64,000 nucleotides of DNA from CADEED01 sp039931065 (GTDB taxonomy: Bacteria > Pseudomonadota > Gammaproteobacteria > Steroidobacterales > Steroidobacteraceae). Positions 46,672 through 59,063 of this stretch are shown here, piece by piece. Under the pieces are notes generated by a model. The model was not told the origin of the DNA and did not search any database. It saw only the letters and a program-made list of their open reading frames with translations. The position numbers and the translations under genes are program-made. Each line of letters opens with the position of its first letter. Position 1 is the first letter of the stretch. The stretch covers positions 62,001 to 126,000 of the forward strand of contig JBDTSP010000004.1 in NCBI GenBank assembly GCA_039931065.1, in the 5' to 3' direction.

Positions 46672-47609
46672 AGGTCTGCGTTGCGGGGCAAGGCGCCTTC
46701 GGCGTCAAACACATCGAGGCGATCCAGAAGATTCCCGGCATCGAGATCGCCACTCTCGCCGGCGGCAGCGCCGACTCCACCGCCGAAGTGGCGCAGAAGT
46801 TCGGCATCCCGCATTGGTCGCTCGATCTCGGCGAGTGTCTGGTGCAGCCGGGCGTGTCCGCGGCGATCCTGGCCACGCCGACGCAGATGCATGCCAAACA
46901 AGGCATGCAGTGCATGCGCGCCGGAAAACACGTGCAAATCGAGATTCCGATCGCCGACAACCTCGCTGACGCTGAAGACCTGCTGCGCGTCCAGCAGGAA
47001 ACCGGGCTCATTTGCATGGGCGGCCACACGCGCAGGTTCAATCCCAGTCATCAGTGGATCCATAAACGCATCCAGGCGGGCGAACTCAGGATCCAGCAGA
47101 TGGACGTGCAGACATATTTCTTCCGCCGCACGAACATGAATGCACTCGGCAAGCCGCGCAGCTGGACCGATCACCTGTTGTGGCATCACGCCTGCCACAC
47201 CGTCGATCTGTTCCAGTATCAGACCGGCGAGAACGCCAGTGTCGCGCGCGCCATCCAGGGACCGCCGCATCCCGATCTCGGAATCGCGATGGACATGAGC
47301 ATCCAGATGAAGGTGCCATCGGGCGCCGTGTGCACGTTGTCACTGTCGTTCAACAACGACGGGCCGCTCGGCACATTCTTCCGCTACATCTGCGACAACG
47401 GCACGTACATCGCGCGTTACGACGATTTGCTGGACGGCAAAAACAACCCGATCGACGTTTCGAAAGTCGATGTGTCGATGAACGGCATCGAACTTCAGGA
47501 CCGCGAATTCTTCGCCGCCATCAGGGACCAGCGCGAACCGAATGCCAGCGTGGCGCAATGCGTGACGGCGATGCGCACCCTCGACACGCTGGAAAAATCC
47601 CTGCTGTAG
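46668..47609 (+). CDS. ligC: 4-Carboxy-2-hydroxymuconate-6-semialdehyde dehydrogenase
   Basis: Gfo/Idh/MocA-fold NAD(P) dehydrogenase of 313 residues oxidising the ring-cleavage product (as a hemiacetal) to 2-pyrone-4,6-dicarboxylate. Motifs: MKVCVAGQGAFGVKHIEAIQ, ILATPTQMHAKQGMQCMRAG and GGHTRRFNPSHQWIHKRI, characteristic of LigC. The ATG at 46668 overlaps the ligB stop (ATGA); earlier in-frame starts lie inside ligB. Confidence 0.93.
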   Translation: MKVCVAGQGAFGVKHIEAIQKIPGIEIATLAGGSADSTAEVAQKFGIPHWSLDLGECLVQPGVSAAILATPTQMHAKQGMQCMRAGKHVQIEIPIADNLADAEDLLRVQQETGLICMGGHTRRFNPSHQWIHKRIQAGELRIQQMDVQTYFFRRTNMNALGKPRSWTDHLLWHHACHTVDLFQYQTGENASVARAIQGPPHPDLGIAMDMSIQMKVPSGAVCTLSLSFNNDGPLGTFFRYICDNGTYIARYDDLLDGKNNPIDVSKVDVSMNGIELQDREFFAAIRDQREPNASVAQCVTAMRTLDTLEKSLL

Positions 47610-48533
47610 TCAACGCCACTCGTCGGTGTCGTCGGTGAACAGCCCGGCGACCAGCTCGCGCAACCAGCGGCTCTTCGGATCGCGCTGAAAATTGCGGTGC
47701 CAGTGCAGCTTCAGATCGATCTTGGGCGTACGCACGGGCGGGTGCGCGATCCGTATATTCATGTGGACCTGGGTCACGAACACGCCGACGGCGTGCGGCA
47801 CGGTGACGACCAGGTCGGACTGCGAAATGATCGACGGGATGCTGAGGAAATGCGGCGTCTCGAGCGCGACGCGCCGGTGAATCTTCTTCGCGCGCAGAAA
47901 ACGTTCGAAGATTTCGTGGGTCCGGCCGGGCCCGTAGACAACCGCATGTTCGAGGTTCAGGAACTGCTCCCGCGACAACGTGCCGGCGGTGATCGGATGG
48001 TTGGCGCGCAGCAGGCACACGAAGTGATGGAAGAACAGGTGTTTTTCCAGAAACGACTTCTCGCGCAGGTCCGGAAAATATCCGATCGCGAGGTCGATCT
48101 CGCCGCTCTCGAGACCACGTTCGATCTGCGTGGCGGTGGCGGCCACCGCACGCACGACGGCGCGTGGCGCCACTTCCCGGATATGCCGCAGGATCTTCGG
48201 CATGAAGACCATCTCGCCGAGGTCGGTCATCGCGAAGGTGAAGGTTTGTTCAGTGGTCCTGGGATTGAAAACCTTTTCCGACGCAAGGGTTTCCGCGACG
48301 CGTGACAAAGCCTCTCGCAGCGGCTCGATCATCGCGCGCATGCGGGCGGTGGGTTCGACGCCGTGGCCGACCCGATTGAACAGCGGGTCTCCGTACGCAC
48401 GCCGCAGCCTCGACAGCGCGCTGCTGACCGCCGACTGGCTCATGCCGAGCCGCTGCGCCGCGCGGCTGACGCTGCCGTGTTCGAACACACTCACCAGCAC
48501 GCTCAGCAGGTTGAGATCAATGGGTCGCGCCAT
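47610..48533 (-). CDS. LysR-family regulator, probable activator of the lig genes
   Basis: 307 residues. N-terminal winged HTH (IDLNLLSVLVSVFEHGSVSR, AAQRLGMSQSAVSSALSRLR) and an effector domain. It is convergent with ligC (stops adjoining) and divergent from pobA. By analogy with LigR of Sphingobium it may sense protocatechuate or gallate, but the effector cannot be read from sequence. It could also control pobA across the 145-base divergent gap. Confidence 0.88.
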   Translation of the reverse strand: MARPIDLNLLSVLVSVFEHGSVSRAAQRLGMSQSAVSSALSRLRRAYGDPLFNRVGHGVEPTARMRAMIEPLREALSRVAETLASEKVFNPRTTEQTFTFAMTDLGEMVFMPKILRHIREVAPRAVVRAVAATATQIERGLESGEIDLAIGYFPDLREKSFLEKHLFFHHFVCLLRANHPITAGTLSREQFLNLEHAVVYGPGRTHEIFERFLRAKKIHRRVALETPHFLSIPSIISQSDLVVTVPHAVGVFVTQVHMNIRIAHPPVRTPKIDLKLHWHRNFQRDPKSRWLRELVAGLFTDDTDEWR

Positions 48534-48678
48534 GCCGAGATATCTCCATCGCAGATAATCGATATTCGATTTTCGCGATTGAAGATAACCGCCATCTTGC
48601 CTACCGTCACGCGGAATCGAAGGGGGCAGGAATGGCAGGCAGACACCGGATCACGGCGATCCGATCGAGTGAGCGCCG

Positions 48679-49866
48679 ATGACCGCGGGAAGCCGCGCGC
48701 GAACCCAGGTCGTCATCGTCGGTGCGGGCCCCGCCGGACTGTTGCTCGGGCAGCTGCTGCACAACGAGGGTATCGATGCGGTGATCCTGGAGCGGCGCAA
48801 CGCGGAATACGTTCGCGGCCGCATCCGCGCGGGTGTGCTCGAGCAGGGAACCGTGGACGTGCTCGCGCGGGCGGGGGTCGCAAAACGTCTGCAGGCCGAA
48901 GGCCTGATCCACGACGGTTTCGAAATCGCCTTTCGCGGTCAGCGCCAACGCATCCCCCTCAAGGCGCTGGTCGGAAAGACCGTGACCGTCTACGGGCAAA
49001 CGGAGGTGACGCGCGACCTGATGGAAGCCCGCGCGGCCATTGGCGCCGAGACGGTCTATGAGGCGGAAGACGTCGAGTTGCACGACCTGGGCAGCTCGAC
49101 GCCGTGGGTTTCCTACCAGCACGCCGGCGTCACGCACGAGATCGCCTGCGACTTCGTTGCCGGCTGCGACGGTCATCACGGCGTGAGCCGGCGCAGCATT
49201 CCGGCGGAAAACATCAAGACGCAGGAACATGTCTATCCATTTGGATGGCTGGGCGTACTCGCAGACGTGCCACCACCCTGGCACGAACTCATCTACGCGA
49301 ATTCCGAGCGCGGCTTCGCACTTGCCAGCATGCGATCGCCGACGCGCGTGCGCTGTTATGTACAGTGCGCGCTCGACGACAAGGTCGAGAACTGGAGCGA
49401 CACCCGCTTCTGGGACGAGTTCCGCCGGCGCATCGGCGCGGAGATCGGCGAGCGCATCGGTGCGCCGGCCTCGATCGAAAAGAGCATCGCGCCGCTGCGC
49501 AGTTTCGTGGCGGAACCGCTGCGCTACGGCGCCCTGTTCCTGGCGGGCGACGCCGCGCACATCGTGCCGCCGACCGGCGCGAAGGGCCTGAACCTCGCGG
49601 TCAGCGACGTGTTCTACCTGCACGAGGCACTGCGCGATTTCTACCGGGCTCGTTCGCAACGGCCACTCGACGAATATTCGCCACGCTGCCTGCGGCGCAT
49701 CTGGAAGGCGGAACGATTCTCCTGGTGGATGACACGGCAGCTGCATCAATTCCCCAACGACCCCTTCGCGACCCGGATGCAGGCAACGGAACTCGAATAC
49801 CTGTTCGAGTCCGAAGCCGCGCAGACCAGCCTGGCGGAAAATTACGTTGGCCTGCCATTGGTGTGA
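48679..49866 (+). CDS. pobA: 4-Hydroxybenzoate 3-monooxygenase
   Basis: FAD-dependent class A aromatic hydroxylase of 395 residues that makes protocatechuate from 4-hydroxybenzoate. It has the N-terminal FAD motif VVIVGAGPAGLLLGQLLHNE, the ERRNAEYVRGRIRAGVLEQG signature of PobA, the FVAGCDGHHGVSR DG motif and the second FAD motif LFLAGDAAHIVPPTGAKGLN. GAGTGAG precedes the ATG. It supplies substrate to LigAB. Confidence 0.94.
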   Translation: MTAGSRARTQVVIVGAGPAGLLLGQLLHNEGIDAVILERRNAEYVRGRIRAGVLEQGTVDVLARAGVAKRLQAEGLIHDGFEIAFRGQRQRIPLKALVGKTVTVYGQTEVTRDLMEARAAIGAETVYEAEDVELHDLGSSTPWVSYQHAGVTHEIACDFVAGCDGHHGVSRRSIPAENIKTQEHVYPFGWLGVLADVPPPWHELIYANSERGFALASMRSPTRVRCYVQCALDDKVENWSDTRFWDEFRRRIGAEIGERIGAPASIEKSIAPLRSFVAEPLRYGALFLAGDAAHIVPPTGAKGLNLAVSDVFYLHEALRDFYRARSQRPLDEYSPRCLRRIWKAERFSWWMTRQLHQFPNDPFATRMQATELEYLFESEAAQTSLAENYVGLPLV

Positions 49867-49913
49867 GCCCGTAAACTGGCCGGCGTGTGCCGAATGGTGA
49901 ATATCACCCGCGA

Positions 49914-50441
49914 ATGAGCGCCGTCTCCGTCCGCCAGCTCGACGTCGTCTCGTCGCGCGAATTCGCCGGGCTGTGTGAGCTGCTCATCGATTGCGTTGCC
50001 AGCGGGGCCTCCGTGAGCTTCATGCACCCAATGACGCTGACAAAGGCCGCGGACTTCTGGCGCGAAGTCGCCGGCGGTGTCTCGCGCCGCGAACGGATAT
50101 TGGTGGTTGCCGAAGACGCGCAGGGAAACATCGTCGGCACCGCGCAGGCCGTTTGGCCGAGCGCCGAAAATCAGCCGCACCGTGCGGATATCGTGAAGAT
50201 GCTCGTACTTCGCAGCGCTCGCGGGAAAGGTGTGGGGGCCGCGGTGCTCGCCGCCGTCGAAGCTGCCGCTCGCGCTGCCGGCAGGACATTACTCGTGCTG
50301 GATACCGCCAGCGCGGAAGCCGAACGGCTGTACGAACGCGGCGGATGGCAACGCGTCGGCACCATTCCGAAATACGCGCTCATGCCGGATGGTCCGCTCT
50401 GCAGCACCGTGTTCTTCTACAAAGACCTCGCCACCGATTGA
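49914..50441 (+). CDS. GNAT-family N-acetyltransferase
   Basis: About 175 residues with the acetyl-CoA binding core IVKMLVLRSARGKGVGAAVL (motif A, R-x-x-G-x-G) and LDTASAEAERLYERGGWQRV (motif B). GTG at 49887 would add nine residues; ATG at 49914 is preferred by homology though its ribosome binding site is weak. Substrate unknown. It lies 47 bases after pobA and 14 before the enolase gene. Confidence 0.82.
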   Translation: MSAVSVRQLDVVSSREFAGLCELLIDCVASGASVSFMHPMTLTKAADFWREVAGGVSRRERILVVAEDAQGNIVGTAQAVWPSAENQPHRADIVKMLVLRSARGKGVGAAVLAAVEAAARAAGRTLLVLDTASAEAERLYERGGWQRVGTIPKYALMPDGPLCSTVFFYKDLATD

Positions 50442-50455
50442 CACGAGAGACGAGC

Positions 50456-51754
50456 ATGAAACGTCGGGACTTTCTGGAAACCTTGGGCGCGGGAGCCGCA
50501 TTCGCCTTCCTGCCCGCCTTCACGCGCGACGCGTTCGCGGCGGCGGCGGCGCTCGAAGACCTCGTCATCAGCGAAGTCGAGGTGGTGAAGGTTTCCGGCA
50601 CACACGAACTGGTGCCCGGGCTCAACCGCCAGTACCAGGTGAACCCGCTGCACGTGTACGAAGAGCGGCGTCCGAAGCCCTTCAAGGATCCTCCCGAGGG
50701 CGTCAGGCCCGAACGCCGCCCGCTGTCGCACTTCTACGTGCGCATCCGCACCAGGGGCGGCCTCGAAGGCCTGTACGGCGCGGTCGACAAGGAAGTGTTG
50801 CCGGTGTTGTTAGGCACGCTGCGGCCGCTGGTCATCGGCCAGAACGCCCTCGCCGTCGAGCGCATCTGGGACCAGATGTACCGCTCGAACCGCCATTCGC
50901 GCGCCAGCCATTTCATGATGGCCATCAGTGCGATCGACAATGCTTTGTGGGATCTGCGCGGCCGGCATTTCGGCGCGCCGGTGTTTCGCCTGCTGGGCGG
51001 CCCGACGCAGTTGCCGGTGCGGGTATACGGCAGTTGCCTCGGCTTCGCGATCGACCCCGCGCTCGCCGGCAAACGCGCCGCCGCGCTTGCGAAGGACGGC
51101 TTCATCCACCAGAAGTGGTTTCTCGGCTATGGCCCCGGCGACGGTGCGCGCGGCATGGATTTGAACGTGCAGCTGGTCAAGGCATTACGCACCGCCGTGG
51201 GCGACGACGTGCAGATCATGTTCGACGCCTATCAAGGTTGGGATCTGCAATACGCGCTCGAGTGGTGCCGCAAGGTCGAGCAGTACCGGCCCTGTTTCGT
51301 CGAAGAAGCCGTGCCGATGTCGGATCTCGAGAGTTTCATCCGCCTGTCGAAGTCGACGACGATCCCCATTGCCACCGGCGAACACGTGTATGGCCGCTGG
51401 GAAGCCGAACAATTCTTCAAATCCGACGTGTTGCAGTTCATCCAGGCGGATCCGGAATGGTGTGGCGGCGTCAGCGAGACGGTGAAGATCGCGCACTTGG
51501 CCTCGGTCCACGGCGTCAAACTACTGCCCCACTGCCACAACGTACATGCCGCCCTGCACATCGTGGCGAGCCAATCGCCGGCGGTGTGCCCCTTCGGCGA
51601 ATACCTCATCAATCACGTGCCCGAGAAACTGCATTTCATGAAGGATCCGCTGCTCACCAGCAACGGGCTGGTGCAGTTGTCCGAGAAACCCGGTTTCGGA
51701 ATCGAGTTCGACCCGGCCAAGGTCGAGAAGCAGGAAGTGTTGACGTCGATCTGA
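50456..51754 (+). CDS. Tat-exported mandelate racemase/muconate lactonizing enzyme family protein
   Basis: Enolase-superfamily enzyme of 432 residues. A Tat signal (MKRRDFLETLGAGAAFAFLP) is followed by MR/MLE domains: GFIHQKWFLGYG, metal ligands in IMFDAYQGWD (Asp), CFVEEAVP (Glu) and IATGEHVYG (Glu), then LLPHCHNVHAALH (His). These suggest a sugar-acid dehydratase or racemase. Export is unusual, since most of the superfamily is cytoplasmic. GAGAG lies 8 bases upstream of the ATG. Confidence 0.85.
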   Translation: MKRRDFLETLGAGAAFAFLPAFTRDAFAAAAALEDLVISEVEVVKVSGTHELVPGLNRQYQVNPLHVYEERRPKPFKDPPEGVRPERRPLSHFYVRIRTRGGLEGLYGAVDKEVLPVLLGTLRPLVIGQNALAVERIWDQMYRSNRHSRASHFMMAISAIDNALWDLRGRHFGAPVFRLLGGPTQLPVRVYGSCLGFAIDPALAGKRAAALAKDGFIHQKWFLGYGPGDGARGMDLNVQLVKALRTAVGDDVQIMFDAYQGWDLQYALEWCRKVEQYRPCFVEEAVPMSDLESFIRLSKSTTIPIATGEHVYGRWEAEQFFKSDVLQFIQADPEWCGGVSETVKIAHLASVHGVKLLPHCHNVHAALHIVASQSPAVCPFGEYLINHVPEKLHFMKDPLLTSNGLVQLSEKPGFGIEFDPAKVEKQEVLTSI

Positions 51755-51769
51755 GTTCCAGCGTTTCCA

Positions 51770-53231
51770 ATGGAGAAGACAGTGCCAAATCGTTTCGTCC
51801 TCGCGATCGCGGGTTCGTTGTTGATCGCCTCCACGGTGTCAGCCGCGGACCTCACCGCGAGCCGCCAGACAGCGGCCTCGAAGCAGGCGCGCGCCGGCGA
51901 GCCGGAATTTCGCTCGCTGTACCAGGAGCTGGTCGAGATCAACACGACGTTGTCGGTGGGTTCGTGCACCGAGGCGGCAAACGCCATGAAGGCGCGCCTC
52001 GTGGCAGCCGGGTATCCGGACTCCGAGGCGCAGGTGGTCGTGCCGGAAGGCTGGCCCAAACAAGGCAATCTCATTGCGCTGCTGCCGGGAACGGACCCGA
52101 AACTGAAACCCGTCTTGTTGCTCGCCCATATCGACGTGGTCGAGGCCAAGCGCGACGAATGGGTGCGCGATCCGTTCAAGCTGATCGAAGAGGACGGCTT
52201 TTTCTACGCACGCGGCGCGTCGGACGACAAGGCGATGGCCGCCGTATTCGCCGACATGATGGTGCGATTCAGGAAAGACGGTTACCGGCCGAAGCGCGGC
52301 ATCAAGCTCGCACTCACCTGCGGCGAAGAAACGCCGAATACTTTCAACGGCGTCAAATACCTCATCGAGAAACATCGCGATCTCATCGACGCGGCTTTTG
52401 CACTCAACGAGGGCGGCGGCGGCCGGTACGACCAGAAGACCGGCGTCTATCGCTACGTCTCGGTGCTCGCCGCGGAAAAGGTCTACCAGGACTTCACGCT
52501 GACGACGACCAACAAGGGCGGACACTCGGCGCGCCCGACTCCCGACAACGCCATCTACCAGCTTGCGCATGCGCTCGACAAAATCGAAGCGCATGTCTTC
52601 AAGGTGGAATTCAACGAAACCTCGCGCGCGTATTTCGAGAAGTTTGGCGCGATCGAAGGCGGCAGCACGGGCGCGGACATGATCGCGGTGGCCAGCAGCG
52701 GTGACGTGGCTGCAATGGCCCGGCTGCTGAAGGACCCATCGGCCAATGCCATCCTGCACACCAACTGTGTGGCGACGCAGATCAACGGCGGCCACGCTCC
52801 GAATGCGTTGCCGCAGCGTGCGACCGCCAATGTGAATTGCCGCATCTTCCCGGGCCACAAACAGACCGAGGTGCTCGAGGAACTCGTTCGCGTGATCGGG
52901 GATCCGGGTGTGACCGTCGAGTTTCAGTCGAAGCCTGAGACTCCCGGCGCCCCACCGCCGTTGTCACGCGAAGTGATGGGGCCGATCGAGGCACTCAGCC
53001 GCGACATGTTTCCCGGCATCGCCGTCATCCCGAGCATCAGCGCGGGCGCGACCGACGGACGGACGTTTTCTCACCCCCGCCGGCATACCGACTTATGGCG
53101 TGTCCGGCATGTTCAGCGACGGCGCGACCAGCAACGCACATGGCCTCAACGAACGTATTCGCGTGCAGACGCTGATCGAGGGACGCGAGTTTCTCTACCG
53201 CCTCACGAAGCAGTACGCCGGCGGCAGGTAA
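51770..53231 (+). CDS. M20-family metallopeptidase, frameshifted near the C-terminus
   Basis: Secreted zinc peptidase/deacylase of about 487 residues with a signal peptide (VPNRFVLAIAGSLLIASTVS). Zinc and catalytic residues appear in LLLAHIDVVEA, RGASDDKA and LTCGEETPNT, plus an ALNEGGGG loop; the dimerisation domain starts near TTTNKGGHSARPTPDN. At the T run 53066-53069 one base too many breaks the frame: after GATDGRTF the family continuation TPAGIPTYGVSGMFSDGATS is found in the next frame, ending YRLTKQYAGGR and TAA at 53231. Without correction the frame runs unrelated to 53293. Either a real mutation or a sequencing/assembly error. Confidence 0.85.
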
Positions 53232-53240
53232 CGCGTCGGC

Positions 53241-54395
53241 CTAATAACCTTTCCTCAAGTCGACGACCGACAGCAGCTTGTCGCCGGCGGTGAACCGGCG
53301 CAGCTGTTCGCGCAACACCAGCTCACGGATCGCCTGGCCCAGATCCGAGCGCGCCGACATGTGTGGCGTGATGATGATGTTTTTCGCTTTCCACAGCGGA
53401 TGATCTTTCGGCAGCGGCTCGGGCTCCGTGACGTCGAGCCCGGCGCCGGCAATCGTGCCGCTGTTCAACGCGGCGACCAGATCGTCGGTGACGACGCTTC
53501 CGCCCCGCCCGACGTTGATGAAGAACGCGGTCTTCTTCATGCGCGCAAACATCTTTGCATCGAACAGTCTGGTGGTGGATGGAACCAGCGGCAGAGTCGA
53601 TACGACGACATCCGCCTGCCCGATCAGCGCCGGCAACTCATCCGACAAACCCACGTAGCTGACAAAGTCCGGACCTTTCCGCGAACTCGCGCGCGTCGCG
53701 ATGACCTTCATGCCGAGTGCATGGGCGCGCCGTGCTACCTCCGTGCCGATGCCGCCCAACCCCACCACCAGCAACGTCTTGCCGGTCAGCGCCTGCGGCT
53801 CGGAGCCGCGGAAATTGCCGCTCCAGCCTTCGCCGGTCGCCTGCCTGCCCACTGACACCTGCAGCGAACGCGACAGCGCGAACATCAGCGCCGTGGTGTG
53901 CTCGGACATCACCGGCCCAAGCACCGCTTTCATGTTCGTAACGACGAGGCCGGGCTTGTTCACGCCCTTTTTGTCCAGGCATGCCTCCACGCCGGCCGAG
54001 TAGACGGAAACCCAGCGCAACTTCTTCGCCGCCGCCAGCACGCGCTCGTCGCAGACCGTGTCGTCACCGCCCGCGATGGCATCCGCATCGGCGACCTTGG
54101 CGATCATTTCATCGGTATTGGCCACGCCTACGATCTCGAGGTCCGGGGCTGCCGCCCTGAGCGCATCGAGCGCCTGCTGCGAGTTCGCGGTCACCGGGCC
54201 ATTCATGCTGATCACCAGGCGTTTGGGTTTGCGCCAGCCCGGCAGCTCGCGCAGGGCGGTCGCCCCTTCCGCGAGCCCGAGTTGGTTGATGACCTCGACG
54301 GCTTTCGGATCGGGCGCGGGCGCATCTTTGGCGCCGGCAACGCAAACAAACATGCCCGCGGCCAACCAGGCCGCATGTCTCATCGATCTACGCAT
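53241..54395 (-). CDS. Exported D-2-hydroxyacid dehydrogenase
   Basis: NAD-dependent 2-hydroxyacid dehydrogenase of 384 residues. The Rossmann motif VVGLGGIGTEVARRAHALGM and the catalytic set (Arg in NVGRGGSVV, Glu in LDVTEPEPLPKDHPLW, His in IITPHMSARS) are intact. The N-terminus MRRSMRHAAWLAAGMFVCVA looks like a signal peptide with cleavage near VAGA-KD, unexpected for a family needing NAD. The ATG at 54395 follows GAGGAGAAGAGG, a strong site. Convergent with the M20 gene. Confidence 0.86.
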   Translation of the reverse strand: MRRSMRHAAWLAAGMFVCVAGAKDAPAPDPKAVEVINQLGLAEGATALRELPGWRKPKRLVISMNGPVTANSQQALDALRAAAPDLEIVGVANTDEMIAKVADADAIAGGDDTVCDERVLAAAKKLRWVSVYSAGVEACLDKKGVNKPGLVVTNMKAVLGPVMSEHTTALMFALSRSLQVSVGRQATGEGWSGNFRGSEPQALTGKTLLVVGLGGIGTEVARRAHALGMKVIATRASSRKGPDFVSYVGLSDELPALIGQADVVVSTLPLVPSTTRLFDAKMFARMKKTAFFINVGRGGSVVTDDLVAALNSGTIAGAGLDVTEPEPLPKDHPLWKAKNIIITPHMSARSDLGQAIRELVLREQLRRFTAGDKLLSVVDLRKGY

Positions 54396-54451
54396 CCTCT
54401 TCTCCTCAAATCCGCGTTGCTGGAGAGGATAGCCCGGAGAGGGAATTTCCG

Positions 54452-56992
<2,541 letters not shown>

Positions 56993-57153
56993 GGCGATTG
57001 CCTTGGTGTTTGGGAAGACTTCAATTGAAGTGACTCTGCAAGATTCGTGCAGAGAATGCGCGCGAAGTTTGGCGCAATTTGCTTGCACTTTGCACCGTGG
57101 CGACGCGCGGGGCCTCCTGCGGGCATCGGAAGGGTGCGGCCGGCCGCCGGCGG

Positions 57154-57618
57154 TTACGCGGCGTCGTTGTAGATGATCTGCCAGACCTGCAGCTTGTTGT
57201 CCGCCAGCCGGCGGAAAATGAAGAGATTGCGGGTTTCGAATGCGCTCACGGCACCGTCCGGCGCCGTGAAGGTTCCGACGGCTCGGCCGCGCGCGATGAC
57301 GACTTCGGGGAAAGAGTGGACTTCGACGACCTCGTGCCGGATCCGGATAGATCCCGAGTTGTAGAAGTCCAGTACGTGGCGCCGGTACGCGGCCTTCCCT
57401 TCGATCAGTGCCCCGCGGTTTGGCATGAGGATGAAGTCGTCGGCGACCGAGGCCATGTATTCATCGAGACCGGGGTGAAGCCGGTCGTGCGCGGCCAGGA
57501 TGGTCTCGATGCGCGCGCGGTCCGCGCCCGACTGCTTCGGCGCTGCGCTCGCCACGGTGACGACGGCGCACAGCACGCATATAAACATGAACGAAGTTCT
57601 GGTCGCGGAAGAAGTCAT
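57154..57618 (-). CDS. Secreted NTF2-like (SnoaL/DUF4440) protein
   Basis: 154 residues with a signal peptide (to about residue 25, VTVASAA). The alpha+beta cone fold is suggested by ARIETILAAHDRLHPGLDEY, DDFILMPNRG and RNLFIFRRLADNKLQVWQII. Such domains bind or process small ligands; function unknown. It starts three bases after the stop of the Gfo/Idh/MocA gene and is probably co-transcribed with it. Confidence 0.78.
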   Translation of the reverse strand: MTSSATRTSFMFICVLCAVVTVASAAPKQSGADRARIETILAAHDRLHPGLDEYMASVADDFILMPNRGALIEGKAAYRRHVLDFYNSGSIRIRHEVVEVHSFPEVVIARGRAVGTFTAPDGAVSAFETRNLFIFRRLADNKLQVWQIIYNDAA

Positions 57619-57621
57619 CAG

Positions 57622-59004
57622 TTACGCCTTCATCAAGTGCAACGCGCCGTACGGCTCGCGCTCGCCGCGCGTCAGCATGGAATTGGCTTCATCGTCGTTT
57701 TTGAATCGTTCGGCCTTCGGGTCCCACTCGAGCGGGCGTCCCAACTTCATCGCGATCCAGCTCACGATGCAGGCGCTGTTGCTGCGATGGGCGATGTGCG
57801 CCGGCGCCAACGGCTGCTTGCGCGACTGCACGCACTCGAGCCAGTTCTGGTGATGCGACTTGCTTACCGGCAACGGTCGTGTGACGCCATTCGGGTCGAG
57901 GATCTTCGGGTCCGAGGCATCCAGCGGCGGCAGGTTCGCGCCCTTCGCCTGCGGGTCGCTCGACGTGGCACCCGTGCCCTCACGCGTCACCCAGAGCCAG
58001 CCTTCATCACCGAAGAACTTGAGTCCCGTGTTGTGTTTGTCCGAAACGTTGACCACCACGCCTTTCGGGTACTGCAACGTCACGTCGTAGGCCCCGTGCA
58101 CGTTCCAGATGCGATCCTGCGGCGGGAATTCGCCCTTGCCTTCAACCTTCGACGGACCGGTGTTCTCGAACTCGAGCGCCCAATGCATCGTGTCATAGTG
58201 ATGCGAGCCCCAGCCCGTGATCATGCCGAGGCAATGCGCTTCGTGGCGCAGCCAGCCCGGCCGGCTGTAGTCGGCCTGCGGATGCACGCGCATCTCGGTG
58301 TAGTACTTCACCGGCGTCGGGCCCAGCCACTGGCTGAAATCGAGGTTCGCCGGCACGCCCTGCGGCGCGGCGTCCGCGGCCGTGGGATCGGTGGGCAGGC
58401 CGATCTCCACGCGTTGCACGTTGCCGATACGCCCTGAGCGGATCAGTTCGGCGGCACGCCGGAACTGTTCCCAGGAACGCTGCTGGCTGCCCACCTGCAG
58501 GATGCGGCCGGTGCGTTTGACTGCGTCGCGCAGGATCACGCCCTCGGCGTGTGTCATCGTGAACGGTTTCTGTAGATAGACGTCCTTGCCAGCCTCGACG
58601 GCCGCGAGCGCGCATTCCGCATGCCAGTGATCCGGCGTGCTGATGACCACCGCGTCGATGTCCTTGCGCGCAACGAGTTCACGATAGTTGCTGAAGGTAC
58701 GGATTTGCGGCGCCTTCATGCCGCGGTCGGTGTACGACTTCTCGACGATCTGAACACCCGCGGCAACGCGTTTGCTGTCGAGGTCGCAGACCGCGACATA
58801 GTCGCCGAGGTCCGATTTGATGACACCCGGCATGTCGTGGCCGGTGGCGATACGGCCGAGGCCGATCTGCCCCACGCGAATGCGGCTGTTGGAGCCCCAT
58901 GCGCGTGAAGAAATGATCAGTGGTGAGACGGCCGCGCCGATGGCGGCGGTCTTCACCACAGATCGACGAGAGATGACTAAAGAGCCCGAGTTCTCTTTGC
59001 TCAT
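57622..59004 (-). CDS. Tat-exported Gfo/Idh/MocA-family oxidoreductase
   Basis: 460 residues. A Tat signal (SRRSVVKTAAIGAAVSPLII) precedes the Rossmann domain (RIRVGQIGLGRIATGHDMPG, YVAVCDLD) and the EKP-like motif AVEAGKDVYLQKPFTMTHAE; C-terminal alpha/beta domain with HHYDTMHWALEFEN. Family members with a Tat signal include glycoside-hydrolase-like (GH109) and inositol/sugar dehydrogenases of soil bacteria. The ATG at 59004 is chosen because the signal starts there. Substrate not evident. Confidence 0.86.
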   Translation of the reverse strand: MSKENSGSLVISRRSVVKTAAIGAAVSPLIISSRAWGSNSRIRVGQIGLGRIATGHDMPGVIKSDLGDYVAVCDLDSKRVAAGVQIVEKSYTDRGMKAPQIRTFSNYRELVARKDIDAVVISTPDHWHAECALAAVEAGKDVYLQKPFTMTHAEGVILRDAVKRTGRILQVGSQQRSWEQFRRAAELIRSGRIGNVQRVEIGLPTDPTAADAAPQGVPANLDFSQWLGPTPVKYYTEMRVHPQADYSRPGWLRHEAHCLGMITGWGSHHYDTMHWALEFENTGPSKVEGKGEFPPQDRIWNVHGAYDVTLQYPKGVVVNVSDKHNTGLKFFGDEGWLWVTREGTGATSSDPQAKGANLPPLDASDPKILDPNGVTRPLPVSKSHHQNWLECVQSRKQPLAPAHIAHRSNSACIVSWIAMKLGRPLEWDPKAERFKNDDEANSMLTRGEREPYGALHLMKA

Positions 59005-59063
59005 GGCTAACTGATCCGTTCGAGTTGTGTAGAAGGGAGGCGGAGTATAGCCCCGCGACCAAA

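Noticed and set aside
50230..52704. Long plus-strand frame (about 820 codons) overlapping the GNAT, enolase and M20 genes
   Set aside because: It runs out of frame with three recognised genes and its composition is arginine/glycine/alanine shadow sequence.
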